A stretch of DNA of 57,435 nucleotides from contig JAFMDF010000022.1 in assembly GCA_017857395.1 (NCBI GenBank), positions 1 through 57,435 on the forward strand, read 5' to 3'. The DNA comes from Bacteroidota bacterium. GTDB taxonomy: Bacteria > Bacteroidota > Bacteroidia > Chitinophagales > Saprospiraceae. The position numbers and the translations under genes were made by a program. Each line of letters opens with the position of its first letter. The stretch's first letter is position 1. The notes below the pieces were generated by a model that saw only the letters and a list, made by a program, of their open reading frames with translations, was not told the DNA's origin and made no database searches. Below, one piece after another: positions 44,901-52,765 of the stretch.

Positions 44901-47603
44901 TTTGTGAGCGATTCTACAGCTTTCGACCCTGTAGTTGATCAAGAAGGTATTTATAAGTTTACGGTATTAGATACGGTCAATGGCTGTTTTGGCGTAGATA
45001 GTACTTTCGTTTTTGAAGATACCGTTAAACCAATTGCAGATGCTGGTCCAGATTTAGAAATGGGTTGTAATGATGAATTCATAGCCCTAACAGGGATTGG
45101 ATCTAATGGTGCAGAAGTAGAATGGACAACCCCTAATGGTTCTTCCATTTTCTATCCTAATAGAGATCAACAAGAAGTAGCTAATGTAACTAGAGTTGGT
45201 ACGTACATATTTAACGCTACCAATCAAATCAATGGTTGCACCGCAAGCGATACCATGGTTATTAATGCGGATAATTCGCTACCGGTAGCCCAAGTAGATA
45301 ATTCAGCTATTATTGGCTGTGGCACAGACGAAGTAAAATTAGATGGGTCTAATTCGTCTCAAGGACCAAGTTTTGCCTATCGTTGGGAAGGGCCAAACAA
45401 TGAATTGATTTCCATTGAAGATACCATTATCGCAAATACGCCTGGTGATTACTTATTAATCGTGACCAATATTGATAATGACGATTGTATTTCAGATACG
45501 GTAAGTGTTAATGTAGCAATAGACAAAACTTTACCTATGGTGTCGATTACCGAGGTATTGACCTTAAATTGTATGTCGGATTGTACCGAATTAAATGCCA
45601 ATGTACCAGCAGGAGATAATTATGCTTACGAATGGACTTCAGATGATGGTATTATTTGTGAAGGAGAAACTACCCCAACCGCTTTAATTAAATCCATTGG
45701 CGTTTATAGGATTTTAGTCACTGATTTAAGTAATAATTGCCAGAGTACCTCAGCAGGAATTGTAGGTGGAGATGGCACAGAAATTTTTGCCGATGCAGGC
45801 CCTGATCGGCAAATAGATTGTACTGCTGACTTAGTTACTTTAGATGGTAGAGGTTCTACCTCTGGCGATATGGTTAGCTATTCTTGGAAAACCGAAGCTG
45901 GTATGGAAATATCCACAGAAACAACCGCTGCCGTCAATGAACCAGGAGAATATACCTTAGAAATTATGGACGCTGCAACGGGCTGTAATGCAACAGGGAA
46001 AGTCTCCGTTACCGTAGATAGAAATTTACCCTTTGCAGAAGCAGGCGAAGCACCAGAAATATCGGGTTGTGTATTTCCTCCTGGTAGAAGACTAAACGGA
46101 AATGAATCAGAAAGAGGAGATAATATCGCTTATGCTTGGACTAGTACAACGGGCAATTTAGTAGGAGACACAGCAATTGCCGCACCAGAAATATCGGGTC
46201 CTGGGCTATATACCTTAACCGTAACAAATACCGCTAATGGTTGTGTTGACACGGACGAAGTATTAGTCCAAAGTGATGTGCTTATTCCAATTGCCAATGC
46301 AGGTACAGATGCGATGTTAAGTTGTGATGCACCAATGACTACTTTGGCAGGTATCAATGAAAATCCAGCAGATGGTAGTATGATTGGTTGGTCAACAATA
46401 GACGGAAATATCGTTGGGGAGGCGGACCAATTAGCCGTCAATATCGACGCACCAGGCACGTATATGTTGACCATCACAAGTCCAGACGGTTGTGATGGAA
46501 CGGATGAAGTAGTAGTCAGTTCCAATGTAGATTTACCAATGGCAAATGCAGGTGAATCTAGAGCCATTACGTGTAATAATCCATTACTTATCAATGGTTT
46601 TGGTGCTGTAGGAGATAATATTGAGGTAGCTTGGACGACTACTGGCGGGAATATCCTAAGTGGTGCAAATACCTATACGCCAGAAGTTGACAGAGGTGGT
46701 AGTTATACCTTAACCGTTACGAATACAGCAAATAACTGTACCAATACAGCATTGGTATTAATTACTGCGGATGAGCCATTACCAGATGCAGTTGCGGGGG
46801 ATAATCAAGAGATTTGTAATAACGAAACAACCTTAAACGCCGACCCAATTACGGAAGGTTTCACAGGAGTTTGGACAACGTTAGAAAATAGCTTAGTGCT
46901 AAATCCAGAAAACCCAAGTACCAGCGTAGCAGATTTAACGGAGGGCACAAATACCTATATCTGGACACTCTCTTCTGATAAATGTGGCGTATTTAGTGCC
47001 GATACTGTAGTGGTCAACATACCAAGTATGCCAATCGCAGAGAATGATGTTTTTGAATTGCAAGCTGGTTCAGGTTTTAATGCGTTGAATCTAACTGAAA
47101 ATGACCAAATCAGTTCCATTGATTTTGACATTAATATTTTAGAAGCGCCTACTACTAGTACGCTAACGGAAATTGGTAATGGAGAGTTTGAATTCATTTC
47201 TCCTGCTCGATATTTTGGTAGCCAACAATTTGTCTATGAAGTTTGTAGTCGAGCTTGTACCAATTTATGCGATGTTGCCAATGTCCGAGTGGTTGTTTTG
47301 CCGGGCATCGGTGTAGATACAACGAATACAGTTCCAAACGCCATTACACCAAACGGTGATGGTAAGAACGACTTATTATTAATAGATGAATTAATTTTTG
47401 ATGCGGTTGATTTCCCAAGAAGTGAATTAATTATCTTCAATCGTTGGGGCGATGTAGTATATAGCGCAAGTCCTTATAATAATGACTGGGGCGGAAAATC
47501 TACTGGTGGAAGAGATTTACCAGAAGGGACTTATTATTATGTGCTTCGTTTAGATACGGTTGAAGGAGAAGTGATGAAAGGAGATATTACGATATTGCGT
47601 TAA
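41976..47603 (+). CDS. Large adhesin with five cohesin-like domains, PKD/Ig repeats and type B T9SS domain
   Basis: A 1875-residue secreted protein. After the signal peptide (FAQPT) there are five cohesin-like beta sandwiches at about 25-178, 178-325, 328-465, 468-608 and 611-745. Each has the fold pattern Y/W-x-x-x-x-L-E-F followed by a W-x-x-x-x-G strand and F-x-x-x-CFxxxG (for example WDPTVLEFVSI, CFKVIGNLGD). A SprB-like segment (~746-845) and roughly ten PKD/Ig-like domains (~845-1680; DAGPD, YAWTSTTGN) follow. Then a cadherin/Ig-17-like domain (~1685-1775) and a type B sorting domain (~1780-1875; AITPNGDGKNDLL, IFNRWGDVVY). Cohesin domains bind dockerins in cellulosomes; in Bacteroidota they are rarely studied. 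Confidence 0.9.
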   Translation: MNRYFQTIITSIFLSFIAISTAFAQPTLVLGNATIPSESIGSIDVSVMDFTDITKTQYSLNWNTDELEFIGITDINTTNGLDLSEANLDISGAANGNLVFSWENTNGQGMTLPDGMKFYSIEFRALIPEGATANVVYANSPSEIIINRTASGNTNIFDPDMVPPINGIITASTAIPDIFFSFSPQEEKSTFCKGDKICYDVKVADFIDAGLTAFIEWDSSVLAYDGNNGNANLYEFTDLNVVLLDTVNKVYDNIARLNILKDFFVLTIPDSTIIFSLCFDVVGEPNSSTTPKLLKNTSFDSGGFTADGSLRDIILVNEPTITVTDCQSLISFSTECQDIRSDETVCIDFTTSNFADINRVKYTVVYDPNRLEFINSENYNLPGLAASNITADNGLLTLDWTGTNGETLQNGDFIFSACFKAIGTIDSSSQLNYIPIVGTSVGHEIRLSNGEQLDNPQFNSCEVKILPPTISLSVPTAAFPPGEEICLPLTVTNFSNINHVEMPIEWDPTVLEFVSINTTGLTGLNLDAFDTKDTATGQLQLVTWDSPTAEGITLIDDASIFEICFKVIGNLGDESPVSFPSVADNPVFIRNNNFQEPGVNITNGLITVASGGLVLSSEPKETKEDEAFCVDIQASNFQDIVSLDYTHTYDPSVLRFDSVQVSGALSDFSPNDIRLTADGNIKVIWLSTDPTGATSLADGTALYSLCFTPIGSLGACANFTLDGSEEVTTLESAGTDVGIFNNLGNLCIDNFGLTLIDSLLPTCIGGDGNLNINVGGDTGERFFFFVTKDGQSFLSNENVENSTIFLENLSEGVYTIILNSITNPNKSDTKTFSLVLGPDDLPSITLGEDVDAGCVSATAELSIPLDGSQFTLPQNTSGSFVTEWIAINGGQIPEGEANNQRTTATKPGTYIFTVTINSTKCVASDSLVVFTTQPPRVQVGPGGTLGCTNSTLQLSLDIIDENPNNIYFWTTDVGNFVSDSTAFDPVVDQEGIYKFTVLDTVNGCFGVDSTFVFEDTVKPIADAGPDLEMGCNDEFIALTGIGSNGAEVEWTTPNGSSIFYPNRDQQEVANVTRVGTYIFNATNQINGCTASDTMVINADNSLPVAQVDNSAIIGCGTDEVKLDGSNSSQGPSFAYRWEGPNNELISIEDTIIANTPGDYLLIVTNIDNDDCISDTVSVNVAIDKTLPMVSITEVLTLNCMSDCTELNANVPAGDNYAYEWTSDDGIICEGETTPTALIKSIGVYRILVTDLSNNCQSTSAGIVGGDGTEIFADAGPDRQIDCTADLVTLDGRGSTSGDMVSYSWKTEAGMEISTETTAAVNEPGEYTLEIMDAATGCNATGKVSVTVDRNLPFAEAGEAPEISGCVFPPGRRLNGNESERGDNIAYAWTSTTGNLVGDTAIAAPEISGPGLYTLTVTNTANGCVDTDEVLVQSDVLIPIANAGTDAMLSCDAPMTTLAGINENPADGSMIGWSTIDGNIVGEADQLAVNIDAPGTYMLTITSPDGCDGTDEVVVSSNVDLPMANAGESRAITCNNPLLINGFGAVGDNIEVAWTTTGGNILSGANTYTPEVDRGGSYTLTVTNTANNCTNTALVLITADEPLPDAVAGDNQEICNNETTLNADPITEGFTGVWTTLENSLVLNPENPSTSVADLTEGTNTYIWTLSSDKCGVFSADTVVVNIPSMPIAENDVFELQAGSGFNALNLTENDQISSIDFDINILEAPTTSTLTEIGNGEFEFISPARYFGSQQFVYEVCSRACTNLCDVANVRVVVLPGIGVDTTNTVPNAITPNGDGKNDLLLIDELIFDAVDFPRSELIIFNRWGDVVYSASPYNNDWGGKSTGGRDLPEGTYYYVLRLDTVEGEVMKGDITILR

Positions 47604-47615
47604 TTGCAGTATTTT

Positions 47616-47697
47616 TCAATTTTCAATTTTCAATTTATAATTTTCAATTTACAAAATACTTGTATTTGAGCATTACAACTTGAAAATTGAAAATTGA
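47616..47697. repeat. TTTTCAA-word foldback after the cohesin-like adhesin
   Basis: Three tandem CAATTTT words start at 47616, and AAAATTGAAAATTGA (47682-47696) is the inverse of the first 15 bases. It separates the plus-strand adhesin from the convergent VanY-like gene and is likely to serve as its transcript end. Confidence 0.75.
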
Positions 47698-47714
47698 TTA
47701 CTAAGCGGTCATTT

Positions 47715-48557
47715 TCACAAACAATCCGAATTAATCCCCAAAATAAACTTATCCACCACCCCAATACTAACCGCCGTTTCTGCCCCTTTAAATCCATCAA
47801 TCATTTCATTTTTTAAGCGCAATTCAGCTTGTTCCGTTAACTTTTTAGCCAAAGGCAAATAAGACCAATGCCATTTTTCTTCATTATATCCATTCGGTCG
47901 ATTTTCATCTTTGGGGGAATAAGGCTGGCAAAAGCCAAACTTCGAAGCGTTTTCGGTCATCCAAGTATACATTTCCAGACCTTTTCCTTTTGCAAAAAAA
48001 TCATTCGTAAAAGCATTCAAGTCCATATCCGTTCCCCAATGATGACGAGAAGTACCTGGCATCGAACTCCATTTTAGAATTTTCAAGGCTCTTTCTGTTG
48101 GGTCAGCAGTCGTCTTTGCTAGGTTTTCTTTGCTTTCGTGTAATCGAGTGCCTGTCCATTTGCCTTCCCAAATTATTTTCTGCATCGCAAAATTTCGAGT
48201 AGCAGACAATACTTTTAACTCAATCCCTGCTATTTTAGCAGCAGCATACATTTCTAGAAAAGCTTTATAGGTTTCTTTTCGCAACCATCGGTCTTTTCTC
48301 CCATTGGCATATTTGGGAGCTACTTGGATAAAATCTTTATGGGTAGTTGGTTTAAATTTACCCATGATATAATCTAGGGTAATAGTTGAATCTACCACTA
48401 ATCGAGTGCCAGTTATGGGTTGAATTGTTGGTTGTTCAACCGAACTACTTGCGGTTACTATCTCTTTCTCTGCTCCTATCTCTTTTCCATTGGACTCACA
48501 ACTTAGCCATAAAAGGCTGCTAAAACATAAAACAAAAACAAGCTTATTGGTGTACAT
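47715..48557 (-). CDS. M15 family D,D-carboxypeptidase lipoprotein (VanY-like)
   Basis: A 280-residue periplasm-facing enzyme that trims D-Ala-D-Ala from peptidoglycan stems or metabolises related peptides. Zn-site motif SxHxxGxxxD is S170-R-H172-H-W-G-T-D-M-D179, and the E-x-W-H block gives E227 (base) and H230 (third ligand). The N-terminus is a lipoprotein signal (LLWLSC, C20). The frame is open 20 codons further upstream, but the -7 promoter box at 48572-48579 lies inside that extension, so translation must start at ATG 48563 or 48557. I chose 48557. Convergent with the adhesin gene. Confidence 0.88.
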   Translation of the reverse strand: MYTNKLVFVLCFSSLLWLSCESNGKEIGAEKEIVTASSSVEQPTIQPITGTRLVVDSTITLDYIMGKFKPTTHKDFIQVAPKYANGRKDRWLRKETYKAFLEMYAAAKIAGIELKVLSATRNFAMQKIIWEGKWTGTRLHESKENLAKTTADPTERALKILKWSSMPGTSRHHWGTDMDLNAFTNDFFAKGKGLEMYTWMTENASKFGFCQPYSPKDENRPNGYNEEKWHWSYLPLAKKLTEQAELRLKNEMIDGFKGAETAVSIGVVDKFILGINSDCL

Positions 48558-48571
48558 TTGCATTTTTTTTG

Positions 48572-48579
48572 CAAAGGTA
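48572..48579 (-). promoter_or_regulatory. -7 box of the M15 lipoprotein gene
   Basis: On the minus strand this reads TACCTTTG, the TAnnTTTG consensus, followed by GCAAAAAAAATG. The predicted transcript begins within ~10 nt of the start codon, so the mRNA would be leaderless or nearly so. No consensus TTG at -33 was found. Confidence 0.6.
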
Positions 48580-48930
48580 CGCAGGTTTTTAACAATCCTA
48601 AAATCATCTTTTGGCAAAAAATGGAAAAGTAAAAAAAATAATTTGGCTTACAACAAGTACCCATTTTAAGATAAATGCAATAAGGTATATTGCTACTTAT
48701 ACTGACAAAGCAATTTGGATTTATCCTAACTTACAAAGCGTATACTTACGTTAAGTAAATACATGTTTCTCTATTTTTTGAAATAAATTTTCAGGCTAAA
48801 AAGGTTTTAAAATATAATCATCCCAACCATATTCTTTATACTGCTCATCCTGTGAAATGTGCACATCCTTTAACTTATTTTGTGAAATCGTAGGGCAATA
48901 AATAGGCCTATTCAAGGAGGATTTATTACC
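48580..48930. other. Spacer upstream of the M15 gene
   Basis: About 350 bp of AT-rich DNA between the M15 promoter and the stop of the next minus-strand gene. It holds AATAGGCCTATT (near 48900), also seen at 23149. No gene recognised. Confidence 0.5.
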
Positions 48931-51900
48931 TCATAACCCAATACAAACATCCCCAACAGCTTGCCGCAAACGCCATTGTGTTACCGTAATTTTGAGTAGC
49001 TGTGTTTGCCCAGTATTCGTAGTATGGCTTATATAAATATAGCCATCGCCATCCTCATCTGGACAACCACAATTCGAAGCGGATGGATTGGGAATACAAG
49101 CATCGAGGTCGTTTTCATCATATAAACTGTGTCCCTCAGGATAATTCCCAAATTTACTATCTTCGTCTAAATCGAGCCCCTCACAAGTAGCATGGTCTTG
49201 AAAAGGCTCACATGGATTGAGTGGATTGGTATCATTTTGAGTTTCAATTTCATCTTCGATTCCATCTCCATCGCTATCACTTAATGAGTTATAGGGAGCT
49301 ATATCGTTGCCATCTACCACTCCATCATTATCATCATCTGCATCTGTTCTATTTAATTTCCCATCTCCGTCAAAATCACAACCAGCCAAAGTTTTATCAA
49401 CTAAACAATCTTCAAAATTTTGTACCCGTTCTTCAGTAGATAGAATAAAATTAGAAGCTTTAAAGTCATTATCTGGATGATTTAAAACTGTATTAAATAG
49501 TAAATTAGAACGGTCATTATTCGGCCCTTGATAAATAACGGAGCCATCCAAATTAAAATCATTTTGAGTATAGTTTGTACTAATGAAGTTCGTTAAATAA
49601 CTTTCATTTAAAGAATCTAATATTACATGTAAAAACATGCGAAAAATATCATTATTCGGCCCTTGATAAATCGTTTTTTCATCTTGGTTTAAGTCTCCTG
49701 ACCACATCGCATTACCTGCTTCACTTTCTGTAAACGCTTCATTGCCAGCAGTTGGTAGGAAGTTATAAGTAAAATCAACGAAAGGAATATTTGATTCATT
49801 GAATAAATAAGGATATAAAGTCTCCACTTTAAGGTGATTTCTGTGCCGAACGGCTACATAATAATTATCGGGAAGAAGATTATCAAAAGAAAGAATACTA
49901 TCCCCATTTTCTGTAACCACCCCTCCATCTCTTTGTAATAAAGCAGCACAAGTAGCCACTACAGCATCTTGGTTATCTGCGTGTTTCAATTCAACAAATA
50001 CCCAATCTACAATTGCTTTTTCTCCTGTGATATCAAATAGTTCAGGAAGACACTCCTCTCCCCCACCCGCTCCAACATGGTCAAAACTTTGTATGGCTGT
50101 ATAGGGTTCTTTGGTAGGCAATAGCCTTTTTCCACGCAGGTCATCTCGCATTAAACCATATTCCTTATTCCCTAACATAGCTCCTTGTAATATTATTTTC
50201 AGTCGCAGCCCTACTCCTGTACAAGGTACAATTTGGCTCAAACCAGTCGCATTGCCACATTCATCTTCTGCATACCAAGTTCGGATTATTTGTTTAGCAT
50301 TTCCTTCAATTATTTCGGTTTCTTCATATTGTAAAGCCACATTTATATCACAATTATCTATAGCTATTATATCTTTTCCTATCTCTAAACTATCTGTACC
50401 ATATTCGCACATGATGGAAGCATCCAAAGGAATACTCCCTTCCATTACCAAGTAGGAAACATATTCAAAGGTATGTCCGCCATCTCGATAATTCCATTCT
50501 TGAAATTGAATATCAAAGCTATTAGGCGTTACATTCCTAATGCGAACTACACCTGGATCTCCTCCTATATGTTGTGGAATCCCCGCTAATACTACTGGGT
50601 TATAATAAGTTTGGTTAGTTGTAACGGTTATCCATTGCTCATCAACGGATACACTTCCTGTTTCGCCAAAAATAGCACCCTTTTCGTCTGTTAAGTCAAT
50701 ACCATGATCTATCCCTAAAAAGGCTATTTCCTCGTTTTGGTGGATAACGTTAGAATTCACCGAGGATTCTTCTTCAATTTGGATTTGGATATTATTTAAA
50801 TTGGGATTTCTAAACCTTAAGGCAGCAGGATCACTATCATTAATGGTTTGCATTTGGCCAAAAAGACTCGGAAAAACAGCATAATTTCCATCGAAATTAA
50901 CTGTTTTCCAAGCATTGGTAAGGCTAATTCTTTGTGTTTCCAATGGAAAATCGGTCGTTTGGTTTCCTTCTTCGATGGCTATCCATGCAATACTTTCTCG
51001 AATATGTCGATTATCTTCTCCTTCTTCTTCCTGTAATTTTAATTCAAACTGAGAGGTAGAGACATTTCTAATTCTAGTAGTAACAGGCGTATTTTCTTTG
51101 GTCGTAATAACTTGACTAAAAATTAAGGGTTTTGTAGGAAAATCAATGGGTAAAGAAATCGTTTTCCAATTTTGATTGACATTTTCCATGACACCAGCTA
51201 CCATTTTTTTGCCATTGGGTAAGGTATAAATTCTAAAAATATCGGGAGCAGTAATATCTCTAATTTTAACTTGTTGGCTATCAACTGCTATATTCCCACA
51301 AATATCTGTTGCTGTCCAGATTCTCGTTAATTCATAATCATGAAGAGAGCATCCGTCTTCGCCCTGCGTACTTTTTTCTTCCACATTAATAGAAATCGCG
51401 GGGCAATTATCAATCGCAGTAATAAGCGGAGGAGTTGATAACTGTTCATCACAATGGGTGGTATCATCTGAGGGAATATTAAGCATTATAGGTGGAATCG
51501 TATCTTGTATATTCAAAAAGACCATAGCTGTATCACAGCAAATCCCACTAACACTACAAATTTGATAAGAAAACTGGTCTGTTGTACAAATATTATCAAA
51601 AGGCAGATAGGAAAAAAAGCCTGTACTATCAAAATTAATCGTGCCTCCTAGAGGGGTCGTTACTAAGCTATAATTTACATCATTAGCCACTAAATCATTC
51701 TGTCTGACATTTCCAAAAATTCCTAATCCTGGACAATTACTATTGATTAAATCATTGGTCGCTATTAAATCAGAAATTACATTGATTGTAAAATTACAGC
51801 AAGCTTCGTCATAACAAGTCGGATTTTGAGTAGAAAAATTGTTATACCCTCGAAGGTTATATTCACCAGGCTCTGTTGTCTTATAAATAGAATCCGTTGC

Positions 51901-52395
51901 TCCTGCAATCATTATCCCATCTTTAAACCATTGGAAGGCCGAATAATCATTATACCCCCAAAGATTACGGGCAGAAGCAATTAGTTCCACGCTTTCTCCA
52001 GAGCAAGCAGAAAGTGTAGTATTGGTACAAGCCGTACAAACGGGCGGAATAATTGTTTGATAGTTATGGCAAGTGGCATCCAATGAATCTTGCACCAAAA
52101 GAAACATTGGACCAGCTGCAACCGCAAAAGGGCCTACATTGACAATATTTCCATAGCTGCCTGTAATGGGAAGGCCTCCTAATTCTGATTTCCAACCAGT
52201 ACCACCTCCTGTAATTTCTACATCAAAGGTATAATTATCATCAAAAGGGTCAGCTGGTGTGGCATCTGCAATACATTGTAAATTAGTAATATTAATAGTC
52301 AAACAAGGGGTTTGTCCAAATGAAAAAGAAGACAGAATGATAAAAATAAAACAAAGCTTTACTTGGAACATTTGTTTATAATTCTCTCTTTTCAT
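48931..52395 (-). CDS. Secreted protein with HYR, H-type-lectin-like, dockerin-like and TSP3 regions
   Basis: A 1154-residue exported protein with signal peptide (LCFIFIILSSFSFGQ). Ig/HYR-like domains occupy ~30-390 (TAIDNCPAISI, TATDICGNIAV). Three tandem H-type-lectin-like units are at ~395-477, ~478-565 and ~575-655, with the recurring pattern W..v......P.v..., RIRNV or RFRNP, then FELKLQEEE or FDIQFQEWNYRDGGH. A dockerin-like pair is at ~897-960: GDLNQDEKTIYQGPNND and FNLDGSVIYQGPNND. TSP3-like calcium repeats follow (~1005-1110). The protein ends in VGDVCIGL without a recognisable T9SS domain. It lies on the minus strand next to two other large secreted proteins. Confidence 0.85.
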   Translation of the reverse strand: MKRENYKQMFQVKLCFIFIILSSFSFGQTPCLTINITNLQCIADATPADPFDDNYTFDVEITGGGTGWKSELGGLPITGSYGNIVNVGPFAVAAGPMFLLVQDSLDATCHNYQTIIPPVCTACTNTTLSACSGESVELIASARNLWGYNDYSAFQWFKDGIMIAGATDSIYKTTEPGEYNLRGYNNFSTQNPTCYDEACCNFTINVISDLIATNDLINSNCPGLGIFGNVRQNDLVANDVNYSLVTTPLGGTINFDSTGFFSYLPFDNICTTDQFSYQICSVSGICCDTAMVFLNIQDTIPPIMLNIPSDDTTHCDEQLSTPPLITAIDNCPAISINVEEKSTQGEDGCSLHDYELTRIWTATDICGNIAVDSQQVKIRDITAPDIFRIYTLPNGKKMVAGVMENVNQNWKTISLPIDFPTKPLIFSQVITTKENTPVTTRIRNVSTSQFELKLQEEEGEDNRHIRESIAWIAIEEGNQTTDFPLETQRISLTNAWKTVNFDGNYAVFPSLFGQMQTINDSDPAALRFRNPNLNNIQIQIEEESSVNSNVIHQNEEIAFLGIDHGIDLTDEKGAIFGETGSVSVDEQWITVTTNQTYYNPVVLAGIPQHIGGDPGVVRIRNVTPNSFDIQFQEWNYRDGGHTFEYVSYLVMEGSIPLDASIMCEYGTDSLEIGKDIIAIDNCDINVALQYEETEIIEGNAKQIIRTWYAEDECGNATGLSQIVPCTGVGLRLKIILQGAMLGNKEYGLMRDDLRGKRLLPTKEPYTAIQSFDHVGAGGGEECLPELFDITGEKAIVDWVFVELKHADNQDAVVATCAALLQRDGGVVTENGDSILSFDNLLPDNYYVAVRHRNHLKVETLYPYLFNESNIPFVDFTYNFLPTAGNEAFTESEAGNAMWSGDLNQDEKTIYQGPNNDIFRMFLHVILDSLNESYLTNFISTNYTQNDFNLDGSVIYQGPNNDRSNLLFNTVLNHPDNDFKASNFILSTEERVQNFEDCLVDKTLAGCDFDGDGKLNRTDADDDNDGVVDGNDIAPYNSLSDSDGDGIEDEIETQNDTNPLNPCEPFQDHATCEGLDLDEDSKFGNYPEGHSLYDENDLDACIPNPSASNCGCPDEDGDGYIYISHTTNTGQTQLLKITVTQWRLRQAVGDVCIGL

Positions 52396-52466
52396 AATTA
52401 AATAATTAGTTGTGTTTATTGATTTAAAAAGGAAGGGAAATACTAAATAAGGGGAGGATATAGAGT

Positions 52467-52494
52467 ATTCCCCAATCTATTATAATTGGGGAAT
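52467..52494. terminator. 10-bp perfect hairpin between two secreted-protein genes
   Basis: ATTCCCCAAT (52467-52476) pairs with ATTGGGGAAT (52485-52494). It is in the leader of the downstream minus-strand gene and past the end of the upstream one. No T-run. Confidence 0.55.
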
Positions 52495-52544
52495 TTACCA
52501 TCTATTATTAAAGAACATTACTCCTTTATTCTCTTTGGAAAAAG

Positions 52545-52606
52545 TGCTACCTCATAAGTTGAGGTAGCAACTGAAAAAATTGTCAAAGAGAAAATATCTT
52601 TGTTTT
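52545..52606. repeat. Hairpin cassette, copy 1
   Basis: GCTACCTCA/TGAGGTAGC (9-bp stem) is followed by AACTGAAAAAATTGTCAAAGAG and TATCTTTG. The same ~60 bp recurs at 52701 about 156 bp away with small changes. Confidence 0.8.
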
Positions 52607-52700
52607 TATTGGTTTTAGGCTAAGTCAGAATAGCCCCTATTCCTCTAATTTTAGTTTATTTATTTCCTCGTCCCTAAACCCATTCTTTTTGTTTAAAAAT

Positions 52701-52763
52701 TGCTACCTCATAAATCGAGGTAGCAACTGAAAAAAATTGTCAAAGAGAGAATATCTTTTGTTC
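52701..52763. repeat. Hairpin cassette, copy 2
   Basis: GCTACCTC/GAGGTAGC (8-bp stem) and the same downstream words as copy 1. It lies directly after the stop codon of the minus-strand gene ending at 52766. Confidence 0.8.
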
Positions 52764-52765
52764 AC

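Noticed and set aside
52575-52599. Promoter reading TATCTTTG in the hairpin cassette
   Set aside because: It fits the -7 consensus on the plus strand, but the nearest TTG is only 12 nt away and no plus-strand gene follows.
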